Source: Varunaivibrio sulfuroxidans (GTDB lineage Bacteria; Pseudomonadota; Alphaproteobacteria; Rhodospirillales; Magnetovibrionaceae). From it: a DNA stretch of 64,000 nt. The stretch covers positions 1-64,000 of the forward strand of contig NZ_CP119676.1 in NCBI RefSeq assembly GCF_029318635.1, given 5' to 3'. Shown piece by piece: positions 8,715-17,581 of the stretch (its first letter is position 1; the number at the start of each line of letters is the position of its first letter). The notes beneath the pieces are model-generated. The model did not search any database. It was not told where the DNA came from and was given only the letters and a program-made list of their open reading frames with translations. Position numbers and translations under genes: made by a program.

Positions 8715-11401
8715 CGGGAGACGTGCGCACCACATGCCCGTATTGCGGTGTGGGATGTGGCGTTATCATCAGTCCCGGTCCCGACGACGCGGTGACGGTG
8801 ACGGGTGATCCCGACCACCCCGCCAATTTCGGGCGCCTTTGTTCCAAGGGGGCGGCGCTGGGCGAAACGTTGGTTCACGACGGACGTCTAATGGTTCCCA
8901 AGATGGCGGGACGGCGCGTCTCCTGGGCCAAGGCGGTGAAGACCCTCGGCGATAAATTGACGCGGACGATCGCCAAGCACGGCCCGGACTCGGTGGCGTT
9001 CTACGTTTCCGGGCAGTTGTTGAACGAAGATTACTACGTCGCCAACAAATTGATGAAGGGGTTCATCGGAAGCGCCAATATCGACACCAATTCGAGGCTA
9101 TGCATGGCGTCCTCGGTGGCCGGTCACATCCGCGCCTTCGGCGCCGACACGGTGCCGGGCTGTTACGAGGACTTCGACACCGCCGATCTGGTTCTTCTGA
9201 TCGGCTCCAACACGGCGTGGTGCCATCCGGTGTTGTTTCAGCGCCTGCGCGAGGCGCAAAGACGGCGGGGAACCAAGGTCGTCGTGATCGACCCCCGGCG
9301 CACCGATACTTGCGCCACGGCGGATTTACATATCGCCTTGAAACCGGGCACCGACACCGCCCTGTTCAACGGCCTTTTGACCTATCTGGAGAAGAACGGC
9401 AAGCGCGACGCCGCGTTCGTCGCGGCGCATACGCGCGATGTGGACGAGGCCCTTGCACGGGCGCGCAAAAATGCGCCGGATATCGCCGCCGTCGCCGGAA
9501 TTTGCGATGTCGATAAAGAGAGCGTCGCTCGATTGTACGCATGGTTCGCCGAACATGAGCGTGTCGTCTGCGCATACTCCCAAGGCGTCAATCAGTCGCA
9601 CCGGGGCACCGACAAGGTCAACGCGATCATCAACTGTCATTTGCTGACAGGAAGGATCGGGCGTGAAGGCATGGGGCCGTTTTCGCTGACCGGCCAGCCC
9701 AACGCCATGGGCGGGCGCGAGGTCGGCGGCCTGGCCAACACGTTGGCCGCGCACATGGGGTTTGACGACGGTGCGCGCGATCGGGTCGGGCGCTTCTGGA
9801 ACGCCCCGGCGTTGGCCGCGAAACCCGGATTGAAGGCGGTGGATCTGTTCGACGCCGTCCACGACGGGCGGATCAAGGCGTTGTGGATCATGGGAACCAA
9901 TCCCGCGGTCAGTTTGCCCGACGCCACCAAGGTACGCGCCGCCCTGGAAAAATGCCCGTTCGTCGCGGTCTCCGACTGTATCGAGCAAACCGACACCACC
10001 CGTTACGCCGATCTTCTTTTGCCCGCCGCGACCTGGGGCGAACGGGACGGGACGGTAACCAATTCCGAACGCCGGATATCGCGCCAGCGCCCGTTTGTGG
10101 CGCCGGCCGGAACGGCGCGCCCGGATTGGAAAATTATCTGCGACGTCGCCGCCGCGATGGGTTTTGGGGATGCTTTCGCCTACGCCGCGTCGGCGGAAAT
10201 TTTTGCCGAACACGCTCACCTGTCGGCGTTCGAAAACGATGGGGTGCGGGATTTCGACATCGGCGCCTTGCGCGGTGCGGTCGATCGCGCCCACTATGAT
10301 CGCATGGAACCGACACAGTGGCCCGCCGGCGCGAAGACCCCTCGGGGACGCAAGCGGCTGTTCGCCGATGGTCGATTTTACACCGATGACGGACGCGCCC
10401 ACTTTGTTGCGGTGTCTTTGTCTCCGCCCGACCTGATCGATACCACGATGTCGTTTCCGCTGTTGCTAAACACGGGTCGGGTACGCGATCAATGGCACAC
10501 CATGAGTCGGACCGGCCTGTCGCCGCGTCTGGGCAGGCATACGGCGGAGCCCTACCTTGATATTCATCCCGAGGACGCCGAAAATTACGGGCTGCGGAAC
10601 GGGTCCTGGACCCGGGCGATGTCGCCCAGTGGCGGGGTGACCGTGCGCGTGCGTTTTTCCTCCGCCATGCGCCGGGGAGAGGTGTTCGTGCCGATCCATT
10701 GGAACGATGCCGTGGCGTCGGACGCCGTGGTGGGGCGTCTGATTGCGCCGCGCCGCGATCCTTTTTCCGGACAGCCGGCATCGAAAACACAGCCGGTGAC
10801 CCTTTTGCCGTGGAAACCGGCGTGGCGGGGCTTTTTCATTTCGCGCCGGCGGCGCGATCCTCGGGACGTCGAATACTGGTGTCGTATTCGTGTTCCGGGA
10901 TGCTACGTCTACGAAGTGGCCGATCAGGTATGTCCCACCGATTGGGCGTCGTTCTGCGCGTCTTATTTTACGGGGATGTCCGGGGAAACGATTACCTTCG
11001 AAGACCCTAAAAAAGGGCGTTATCGCAGCGCCCTCATCGAGGATGGGCGCTTGCAAGGATGCTTCGCCGCCGCCGTCGATGGTGCGCTTCCTTCTTTCGA
11101 TTGGTTGGCGGAGGTCTTCGCCGAGGAAACGGTGAACGAAAAAACGCGAAAACATATTCTGGCCGGGCGTCGCCCGGGAGACGCCGCCGATCGGGGGCCC
11201 GTCGTTTGTTCTTGTTTTGGCGTCGCCCTCAATACGCTGCTCGGCGCGATCCGCGGTCAGGGATTGACCTCGGTGCGCGATGTTGGACGGGTGCTCAAGG
11301 CGGGGACGAATTGCGGCGTATGTCAGAGCGAAATCGCCGCCTTGTTGGACGGCGTGCGCGGCGAAGAAGATGTCTCAAAGGGCAAGGTCAACGCCGCCTG
11401 A
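8711..11401 (+). CDS. nasA: Assimilatory nitrate reductase, catalytic subunit
   Basis: This 896-residue molybdopterin oxidoreductase reduces cytoplasmic nitrate to nitrite for NirBD. The N-terminal [4Fe-4S] site is CPYCGVGC at residues 9-16 with its fourth cysteine in RLCSKG near 43. The Mo-bis-MGD domains follow (TNSRLCMASS, TNPAVS, NTGRVRDQWHT). The C-terminus carries a BFD-like [2Fe-2S] domain (VVCSCFGV near 833, NCGVCQSE near 868), as in many bacterial NasA proteins. I chose the ATG at 8711, which overlaps the nirD stop, because the conserved family N-terminus begins there although the frame is open further upstream. No separate electron-transfer subunit is encoded nearby. Confidence 0.93.
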   Translation: MTGDVRTTCPYCGVGCGVIISPGPDDAVTVTGDPDHPANFGRLCSKGAALGETLVHDGRLMVPKMAGRRVSWAKAVKTLGDKLTRTIAKHGPDSVAFYVSGQLLNEDYYVANKLMKGFIGSANIDTNSRLCMASSVAGHIRAFGADTVPGCYEDFDTADLVLLIGSNTAWCHPVLFQRLREAQRRRGTKVVVIDPRRTDTCATADLHIALKPGTDTALFNGLLTYLEKNGKRDAAFVAAHTRDVDEALARARKNAPDIAAVAGICDVDKESVARLYAWFAEHERVVCAYSQGVNQSHRGTDKVNAIINCHLLTGRIGREGMGPFSLTGQPNAMGGREVGGLANTLAAHMGFDDGARDRVGRFWNAPALAAKPGLKAVDLFDAVHDGRIKALWIMGTNPAVSLPDATKVRAALEKCPFVAVSDCIEQTDTTRYADLLLPAATWGERDGTVTNSERRISRQRPFVAPAGTARPDWKIICDVAAAMGFGDAFAYAASAEIFAEHAHLSAFENDGVRDFDIGALRGAVDRAHYDRMEPTQWPAGAKTPRGRKRLFADGRFYTDDGRAHFVAVSLSPPDLIDTTMSFPLLLNTGRVRDQWHTMSRTGLSPRLGRHTAEPYLDIHPEDAENYGLRNGSWTRAMSPSGGVTVRVRFSSAMRRGEVFVPIHWNDAVASDAVVGRLIAPRRDPFSGQPASKTQPVTLLPWKPAWRGFFISRRRRDPRDVEYWCRIRVPGCYVYEVADQVCPTDWASFCASYFTGMSGETITFEDPKKGRYRSALIEDGRLQGCFAAAVDGALPSFDWLAEVFAEETVNEKTRKHILAGRRPGDAADRGPVVCSCFGVALNTLLGAIRGQGLTSVRDVGRVLKAGTNCGVCQSEIAALLDGVRGEEDVSKGKVNAA

Positions 11402-11538
11402 CGAACGGCTCCGGCGCCATGCGGCTTTCTGTGGTGATTTATTTTCCCCTTTATTCGAGGGCGCTCCGGCGTATGCTGCCGGTGCGCCCGTCGCGCCGCG
11501 GGTGGATGGGACGTGATCAAAAAACGAGGAGGGGAACG

Positions 11539-12396
11539 ATGAAGTTGCTGCGCCATGGCGCACCGGGAAGAGAAAAGCCGGGACTGATGGATCCGATGGG
11601 AAATGTGCGCGATTTGTCCGACGTGGTTGAGGATATCGACGCCCATGCCCTGGCGGAGGGTCTGATCGAGAGACTACGGGACATCGACGTCGCCGCGTTG
11701 CCTCGCATCGACGGCGCGCCCCGGATCGGGCCGTGCATCGGGGGGGTGGGCAAGATCGTGTGCGTTGGTTTGAATTATATCGACCATGGGGCCGAAACCG
11801 GTATGGCTCTGCCCCGCGAGCCGGTTTTGTTTACAAAGGCGAGCAGCGCCATCACCGGCCCATACGATCCGATCGTGATCCCCCGCGGGGCGCAAAAAAC
11901 CGATTGGGAAGTGGAGTTGGCGTGCGTGATCGGTCGAACGGCGAAATCGGTCGCCGCCGCCGCCGCCCTGGATTACGTCGCCGGGTATTGCATCTTGAAC
12001 GACGTCTCCGAGCGCGCCTTTCAACTGGAAAAGGAAGGCCAGTGGGTCAAGGGGAAGTCCTGCGACACCTTCGCCCCGATCGGCCCGTGGCTGGTGACGC
12101 CGGAGGAGGTGGGCGATCCGCAAAAGCTTGATTTGTGGCTGGACGTCAACGGTGAACGCCGGCAAACCGGCAACACGGCGATGATGATCTTCCCGCTCGC
12201 CCACATTATTCACTATATCAGCCGTTTTATGACGCTGTTGCCGGGGGACGTCGTGTCCACCGGAACGCCGCCCGGGGTCGGTATGGGGATGACGCCGCAA
12301 ACTTTCCTCAAGGCAGGGGATGTCGTCGGCCTTGGCGTCGAAGGGCTGGGCGCGCAGCGTCAGGTTTGCGTCGATGAGGCGCGATCGTCTGCTTAG
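11539..12396 (+). CDS. Fumarylacetoacetate hydrolase-family protein
   Basis: The 285-residue protein has the FAH-family C-terminal fold: CVGLNYIDHGAE, the metal-site glutamate region WEVELACVIGR, ILNDVSERAFQ, KSCDTFAPIGPWLVT and STGTPPGVGMG. Relatives act as 2-hydroxyhepta-2,4-diene-dioate isomerases, acylpyruvases or ureidoglycolate-lyase-like enzymes; the substrate cannot be read from the sequence. AGGAGGGG lies just before the ATG, and a frame open further upstream is shared with nasA in another phase. It lies 137 nt after nasA and overlaps the convergent response regulator gene by 4 nt at the stop codons. Confidence 0.88.
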   Translation: MKLLRHGAPGREKPGLMDPMGNVRDLSDVVEDIDAHALAEGLIERLRDIDVAALPRIDGAPRIGPCIGGVGKIVCVGLNYIDHGAETGMALPREPVLFTKASSAITGPYDPIVIPRGAQKTDWEVELACVIGRTAKSVAAAAALDYVAGYCILNDVSERAFQLEKEGQWVKGKSCDTFAPIGPWLVTPEEVGDPQKLDLWLDVNGERRQTGNTAMMIFPLAHIIHYISRFMTLLPGDVVSTGTPPGVGMGMTPQTFLKAGDVVGLGVEGLGAQRQVCVDEARSSA

Positions 12397-12845
12397 GGCA
12401 GCATCGGTTGTGGTTTTTGGGCCAATTGTTCGGGGTCGATGGGTTCGGATTGGAGCGCCTGACGCACCCGACGTTCCAGCGTGGCGTGGGATATCGGCTT
12501 AACCAGGAACCCGTGGATACCTAGTTTCACGGCGTCGTGAACGTGGCGTTCTTCGCTGTGTCCGGTGACGATGACAACGGGGATATTGGGATTATCGGCC
12601 TCGCGACTGGCGCGCAGCATGGCGATAAACTCGAAGCCGTTGACCAACGGCATCTCAAGATCGCAAATCACGACGTCGATGGCGTGTGTCGTGCTTTCGA
12701 TCCGGTTGAGACCTTCCGCGCCATCTTCCGTGGTCACCACGCTGGAAAACCCGATATCGTGCAGCAGCGCGCTGAGCAGACGGCGCATGAAGTATTCATC
12801 GTCGATGACGAGGGCGGTCAATCCCGCAAAGTCGCTTTTGTTCAT
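12393..12845 (-). CDS. Single-domain response regulator (CheY-like)
   Basis: The 150 residues form one receiver domain: acidic pair near 15-16 (VIDDEY), phosphoacceptor Asp62 in VICDLEMP, Thr94 in VIVTG and Lys116 in LVKPIS. The tail of about 25 residues (SEPIDPEQLAQKPQPMLP) has no output domain, so it probably signals by protein contact. It points away from the formate dehydrogenase genes and overlaps the FAH-family gene tail to tail. No histidine kinase lies nearby. Start ATG 12845 has GAGG upstream; an earlier in-frame ATG at 12890 has no better site. Confidence 0.85.
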   Translation of the reverse strand: MNKSDFAGLTALVIDDEYFMRRLLSALLHDIGFSSVVTTEDGAEGLNRIESTTHAIDVVICDLEMPLVNGFEFIAMLRASREADNPNIPVVIVTGHSEERHVHDAVKLGIHGFLVKPISHATLERRVRQALQSEPIDPEQLAQKPQPMLP

Positions 12846-13028
12846 GCTGGATGGCCTCGATCTTGCGGTATTGCAGACGGTGATATTCATTTTGGGACAT
12901 GGGTATCGCCATATCCTAGGGCAAGGAAAAGTCATATTTTTTCGAGATGTCACCCGCGTCGGCGTGAATCGACAGGCTGGCTTTTTCCGGCTAAAGCGGT
13001 CTATAATCGACGCCTGAGGGAGACGCCG

Positions 13029-14681
13029 ATGGATATCCTCGATCGTTCTCAACGCCGCAAGTTTTTCCCCAAGGGACGCCAGGGAAGCGATGCCGCCGAG
13101 GCCCGAGTACGGGCGCTCCTGGAGGGGCGTTCGCTCGCCCGCGAAGAGCTCATCGAAAACCTCCATGTCGTGCAGGATGCCCATGGCGCGATCGAGGCGG
13201 ATCATTTGGCGGCGTTGGCCGAGGTGATGAAGCTGTCGCAGGCCGAAGTCTACGAGGTCGCCAGTTTCTACGCCCATTTCGACGTTTCGCGCCCCGAGCA
13301 AAAACGCCCGCCCCTGAAAATTCGTGTTTGTAACGGCCCGGCGTGCCGCATGGCGGGAAGCGCCGATCTGCTCGACGCCCTGTGCCGGGGATTGGCGGAC
13401 CGCGCCGAGGTCGTCGGCGCGCCGTGTGTCGGTGGCTGCGATCATGCGCCGATGGCGATGGTGGGGAGGCGCCGGATCGGGCGGGCTCAACCGAAAAATC
13501 TGCGCGAGATGGTCGATCGCGCCGCGCGAACGCCTGAAATTCCCTCCTTCGAGAAGTTGGACGCTTATTTGGCGGCGGGCGGCTATGGGGCGCTGAAGGC
13601 GTGCCGCGACGGGCGGTTGTCGCGTGGGGAGATTTTGGCCCAGCTCGATCTGTCGGATCTTAGGGGGCTCGGTGGCGCGGGGTTTTCGGTGGCGCGCAAG
13701 TGGCGGTTCTTGGACGGTGCGGCGAAACCGCGCGCCGTGGTGGTGAACGCCGATGAGGGCGAGCCGGGAACCTTCAAGGACCGTCATGTCCTGGAAACCC
13801 ACCCCCACCGCGTCATCGAAGGGGCGTTGCTGGCCGCCTGGGTGGTCGAGGCGGCGGACGTTTACATCTACCTGCGCGACGAATACAGCCACCTCCACGC
13901 CTTCTTGGGCGGCGAGCTGGACCGCCTTCGCGAACAGGGGGTAACGGGGGACGTCGCCGTGCATCTGCGCCGGGGCGCCGGGGCCTACGTCTGCGGCGAG
14001 GAAAGCGCGCTGCTGGAAAGCATCGAGGGTAAGCGTGGACTGCCGCGCAACCGCCCGCCTTTTCCCGCCGAGGTCGGTCTGTTCGGTCGTCCGACCCTGA
14101 TCAATAATGTCGAAACCCTATATTGGGTGCGCGACATCGTCACCACCGGCGGCCAGGACTATCTGGATCGGGGCCGCCCGCATTATTATTCGGTGTCCGG
14201 GCGGGTCAACGATCCCGGCGTTAAACTGGCCCCCGCGGGGATCAGCGCGCGCCGTCTGATCGAGGATTATTGCGGCGGCATGGCCGAGGGGCACACCTTG
14301 AAGGCGTTTCTGCCCGGCGGCGCGTCGGGGGGGATTCTGCCCGCCGATCTGGCCGATCTGGCGCTCGATTTCGGAACCTTGGAACCGTACGGCTGTTTCG
14401 TCGGCTCATCGGCTTTGATCGTGCTGTCCGCGGCGGATGATGTGCGCGATATTGTCGATCAGTGCCTGTCTTTCTTCGCCGGGGAAAGCTGCGGGCAGTG
14501 CACGCCGTGCCGGGTCGGCATCGGGGCGATGCAGGGTCTGCTGGACGATCCGCGGGCGAACCGCACGGCGATCGAGGATTTGGCGGGCGTCATGCGCGAC
14601 GGGTCGATCTGCGGACTGGGTCAGGCCGCCCCGAACACGGTTCTGTGCGCCTATCGATATTTTCCCGAGGTGATGACATGA
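13029..14681 (+). CDS. NAD-dependent formate dehydrogenase beta subunit, NuoE-NuoF fusion
   Basis: The 550-residue chain has two parts. Residues about 20-165 are a NuoE/FdsG-like thioredoxin-fold [2Fe-2S] domain (CNGPACRMAG near 102, CVGGCDHAPM near 134). From about 190 it is NuoF/FdsB-like, with GGAGFSVARKW (FMN), NADEGEPGTFKDR (NADH site) and the [4Fe-4S] motif ESCGQCTPCRVG near 488 plus a late cysteine in NTVLCAYRYFP. It passes electrons from the formate-oxidising subunit to NAD+. The fusion resembles the two-subunit FDH1 of Methylorubrum more than the separate FdsG and FdsB of Cupriavidus or Rhodobacter. GGGAGA precedes the ATG, and the stop overlaps the alpha gene (ATGA). Confidence 0.9.
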   Translation: MDILDRSQRRKFFPKGRQGSDAAEARVRALLEGRSLAREELIENLHVVQDAHGAIEADHLAALAEVMKLSQAEVYEVASFYAHFDVSRPEQKRPPLKIRVCNGPACRMAGSADLLDALCRGLADRAEVVGAPCVGGCDHAPMAMVGRRRIGRAQPKNLREMVDRAARTPEIPSFEKLDAYLAAGGYGALKACRDGRLSRGEILAQLDLSDLRGLGGAGFSVARKWRFLDGAAKPRAVVVNADEGEPGTFKDRHVLETHPHRVIEGALLAAWVVEAADVYIYLRDEYSHLHAFLGGELDRLREQGVTGDVAVHLRRGAGAYVCGEESALLESIEGKRGLPRNRPPFPAEVGLFGRPTLINNVETLYWVRDIVTTGGQDYLDRGRPHYYSVSGRVNDPGVKLAPAGISARRLIEDYCGGMAEGHTLKAFLPGGASGGILPADLADLALDFGTLEPYGCFVGSSALIVLSAADDVRDIVDQCLSFFAGESCGQCTPCRVGIGAMQGLLDDPRANRTAIEDLAGVMRDGSICGLGQAAPNTVLCAYRYFPEVMT

Positions 14682-17431
14682 GCGCGTCATTTACGATCGA
14701 ATTCGATGGCCGGACGGTCGAGGCCCAAGCAGGCGAGACCCTGTGGCAAATCGCCCGGCGCAGCGGCATCGAGATCGAGCACCTGTGCCTGAAGGACGCC
14801 CCCGGCTATCGCGCCGACGGCAATTGTCGGGCCTGCTTGGTGGAGGTCGTGGGCGAGCGCACCTTGAGCGCGTCGTGCCGCCGTCAGGCGACCCCGGGCA
14901 TGGTGGTGTCGAGCGCCGGCGACCGGGCGCGGAGCGCCCGCCGGGGGGTGATCGAACTGCTGATGGCGAGCAGCCCGGGCAGCGCCGATGATCCGCGCTC
15001 GCTGGTGGCGCGCTGGGCGGACAAAATGGGTATCGCGCGGACGCGCTATGCGCCTCGTCGCGACGCTTCCGACGTGACGGAACGGGTGCGCGACGACAGC
15101 CATCGCGCCATCGTTTTTAACGCCGGGGCTTGTATTCACTGTGGACTGTGCGTGCGGGCGTGCCGCGAAATTCAGGTCAACGACGTTATCGGAATGGCGG
15201 GGCGCGGGGCGCGCACGCACGTCGCCTTCGATCAGGACGACGCGTTGGGCGAGAGCACCTGCGTCGCCTGTGGCGAGTGCGTGCAGGCCTGTCCCACCGG
15301 GGCCTTGTCGTCCGCCGCCCCCGAGACATGGAAAATTGACGATGAGGATCGCCACGTTCGCTCGTTGTGCCCTTACTGCGGGGTCGGCTGTCAGGTCGAT
15401 TATACCGTGCGCGGCGGGCGGATCATCGCCGCCGACGGCGCGGCGGGACCGGCGAATCTATACCGGCTGTGCGTCAAGGGACGTTTCGGTTTCGATTATG
15501 CCCATCATCCGGACCGTTTGACCCGCCCCCTGGTGCGCCGGGAGGGGGTGGCCAAGGACCCCGGACAGATCCCGCCGCCGGGGGAGGAACGGCGGGCGGC
15601 GTTCCGCGAGGCGAGCTGGGACGAGGCCTTGGAGATCGCCGCCCGGGGGTTGGCGGCGATCCGCGATCGCGACGGCGGCGCGGCGCTGGCCGGGTTCGGT
15701 TCGGCCAAGGGCTCGAACGAGGAGGCCTATCTTTTCCAAAAACTGATCCGCGCCGGGTTCGTCACCAACAATGTCGATCACTGCACCCGCTTGTGCCATG
15801 CCTCGTCGGTGGCGGCGCTGATGGAGGGACTGGGCTCGGCGGCGGTGACCGCGCCATTTATGGCCGCCAAGGACGCCGATGTGATTATCGTCATCGGCTC
15901 GCGCCCGGCGCAAAACCATCCGGTCGCCGCGACCTTTATCAAGAACGCGGTCAAGCGCGGGGCCAAGCTGGTGGTGATGGACCCTCGCCGTCAGGCCCTC
16001 AGCCGCCATGCCGAGTACATGGTGCAGTTCGCGTCGGGCATGGACGTCGTATTGTTGAACGCCATGATCTACACCATTATCGCCGAGGGCCTGACCGATA
16101 ACGCTTATATCGCGCGCCATGTCGAGGGTTTCGAAGAACTGAAGAGCAAAATCGCGGCCTTCGTTCCGGAAAAAGTCGCCGCCCAGTGCGGCGTCGAGGC
16201 GGCGGTCATTCGCGCCGTGGCGCGCCTGTACGCCACGGCGAAGCGCGCCATCATTTATTGGGGAATGGGGGTCTCCCAACACGTTCACGGCACCGATAAC
16301 GTGCGCGCATTGATCGCGCTGTCTCTGATTTGCGGGCATATCGGGCGCGAAGGATGCGGGCTGCATCCCCTGCGCGGGCAGAACAACGTGCAGGGGGCGT
16401 CCGACGTTGGCCTGATCCCGATGGTTTACCCCGATTACAAGGCGGTATCCGATCCGGCGGTGCGCGATATGTACCAGCGCTATTGGGGCGTCCCCCTGAG
16501 CGACAGCCCGGGGCTGACGGTGGTCGAGATCATCAATGCGGCGCGGGCGGGAACGATCAAGGGCATGTACATCATGGGCGAAAATCCCGCCATGTCCGAC
16601 CCCGACGCGGCCCACGCCCGCCAGGGCTTGGCGGCGTTGGAACATCTCGTCGTTCAGGACATTTTTCTGACCGAAACCGCGTGGTTGGCCGACGTGATAT
16701 TGCCCGCCTCCAGTTTTTTCGAAAAAGAGGGCACCTTCACCAACACCAACCGTCAGGTGCAGATGGCCCACCCGGTTGTCCCGATGCCCGGCGACGCCCG
16801 CCAGGACCTGTGGATCGTCCAGCAAATCGCGCGGCGTATCGGCCTTGACTGGGGGGAGATGGACGCCGCGGCGGTGTTCGATGAAATGCACGGCGTGATG
16901 GCGTCGATCAAGGGTATGTCGTGGGCGCGTCTTCAACGGGAAGGCGCGGTGACGTATCCGTGCGCGCGGGAAGACGCACCCGGACAGGATATCCTTTTCG
17001 GCGACGGCTTCCCGACAAAGACCGGTAAGGGGCGTCTGGCGCCGACCGATTTTTGCGCCCCCGACGAACTGCCCGACGACGACTATCCGTTCATCCTGAC
17101 CACCGGGCGGATGTTGGAACATTGGCACACCGGCGCGATTAGCCGTCATGCCGGAATATTGCACGATCTGGAACCCGTCGCTGTGGTCTCCTTGAACCCT
17201 GCCACGCTACGCCGCCTGGAGGCGCAGCCGGGCGATACTCTGCGTGTCGGGACCCGGCGCGGCGTGGTCGATATCCAGGCGCGCGCCGACCGTGACGTTC
17301 CCGATGGAATGGTTTTTATTCCGTTCTGTTTTTACGAGGCGGCGGCGAATCTTCTCACCAATCCGAAACTCGACCCCTCGGGGAAGATTCCCGAATTTAA
17401 AGTGTGCGCCGCCAAGGTCGAAAAAGCATAG
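14678..17431 (+). CDS. NAD-dependent formate dehydrogenase alpha (catalytic) subunit
   Basis: At 917 residues this has the NuoG/FdsA layout: plant-type [2Fe-2S] ferredoxin (CLKDAPGYRADGNCRAC, about 37-53), a His/Cys cluster region, two [4Fe-4S] motifs (CIHCGLCVRAC near 151, CVACGECVQACP near 194), a further [4Fe-4S] site CPYCGVGC near 230 and the molybdopterin domains. The metal-ligand motif is DHCTRLCHASS near 367-377, so the Mo or W ligand is cysteine rather than selenocysteine. It oxidises formate to CO2 in the cytoplasm. Start ATG 14678 overlaps the beta-subunit stop. No fdsC, fdsD or fdhD maturation gene follows in the window. Confidence 0.92.
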   Translation: MSASFTIEFDGRTVEAQAGETLWQIARRSGIEIEHLCLKDAPGYRADGNCRACLVEVVGERTLSASCRRQATPGMVVSSAGDRARSARRGVIELLMASSPGSADDPRSLVARWADKMGIARTRYAPRRDASDVTERVRDDSHRAIVFNAGACIHCGLCVRACREIQVNDVIGMAGRGARTHVAFDQDDALGESTCVACGECVQACPTGALSSAAPETWKIDDEDRHVRSLCPYCGVGCQVDYTVRGGRIIAADGAAGPANLYRLCVKGRFGFDYAHHPDRLTRPLVRREGVAKDPGQIPPPGEERRAAFREASWDEALEIAARGLAAIRDRDGGAALAGFGSAKGSNEEAYLFQKLIRAGFVTNNVDHCTRLCHASSVAALMEGLGSAAVTAPFMAAKDADVIIVIGSRPAQNHPVAATFIKNAVKRGAKLVVMDPRRQALSRHAEYMVQFASGMDVVLLNAMIYTIIAEGLTDNAYIARHVEGFEELKSKIAAFVPEKVAAQCGVEAAVIRAVARLYATAKRAIIYWGMGVSQHVHGTDNVRALIALSLICGHIGREGCGLHPLRGQNNVQGASDVGLIPMVYPDYKAVSDPAVRDMYQRYWGVPLSDSPGLTVVEIINAARAGTIKGMYIMGENPAMSDPDAAHARQGLAALEHLVVQDIFLTETAWLADVILPASSFFEKEGTFTNTNRQVQMAHPVVPMPGDARQDLWIVQQIARRIGLDWGEMDAAAVFDEMHGVMASIKGMSWARLQREGAVTYPCAREDAPGQDILFGDGFPTKTGKGRLAPTDFCAPDELPDDDYPFILTTGRMLEHWHTGAISRHAGILHDLEPVAVVSLNPATLRRLEAQPGDTLRVGTRRGVVDIQARADRDVPDGMVFIPFCFYEAAANLLTNPKLDPSGKIPEFKVCAAKVEKA

Positions 17432-17468
17432 AATTTTCATACTTTTTGGCGAGTTCCGAACGTTTTCC

Positions 17469-17497
17469 TTGACAAAGAAAACGCATTATCATGTTAT
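17469..17497 (+). promoter_or_regulatory. Sigma-70-like promoter before the diguanylate cyclase gene
   Basis: TTGACA at 17469-17474 is followed after exactly 17 nt by TGTTAT at 17492-17497. Transcription would start near 17504, leaving a leader of about 80 nt. That leader contains a hairpin-forming stretch at 17537-17561 in which CGGTGTTTTT pairs with AAAAACGCCG. Confidence 0.5.
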
Positions 17498-17581
17498 CCA
17501 AATCCCAGTAAAAAAATAATCATATTTTATATCCTCGGTGTTTTTTTAGCAAAAACGCCGTAATTAAAGGTTTGTTCGACG

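Noticed and set aside
15458..17164. 568-codon open frame antisense to the formate dehydrogenase alpha gene
   Set aside because: The sense strand encodes an intact, motif-complete FdhA; the antisense frame is rich in His/Arg/Gly typical of high-GC shadows.
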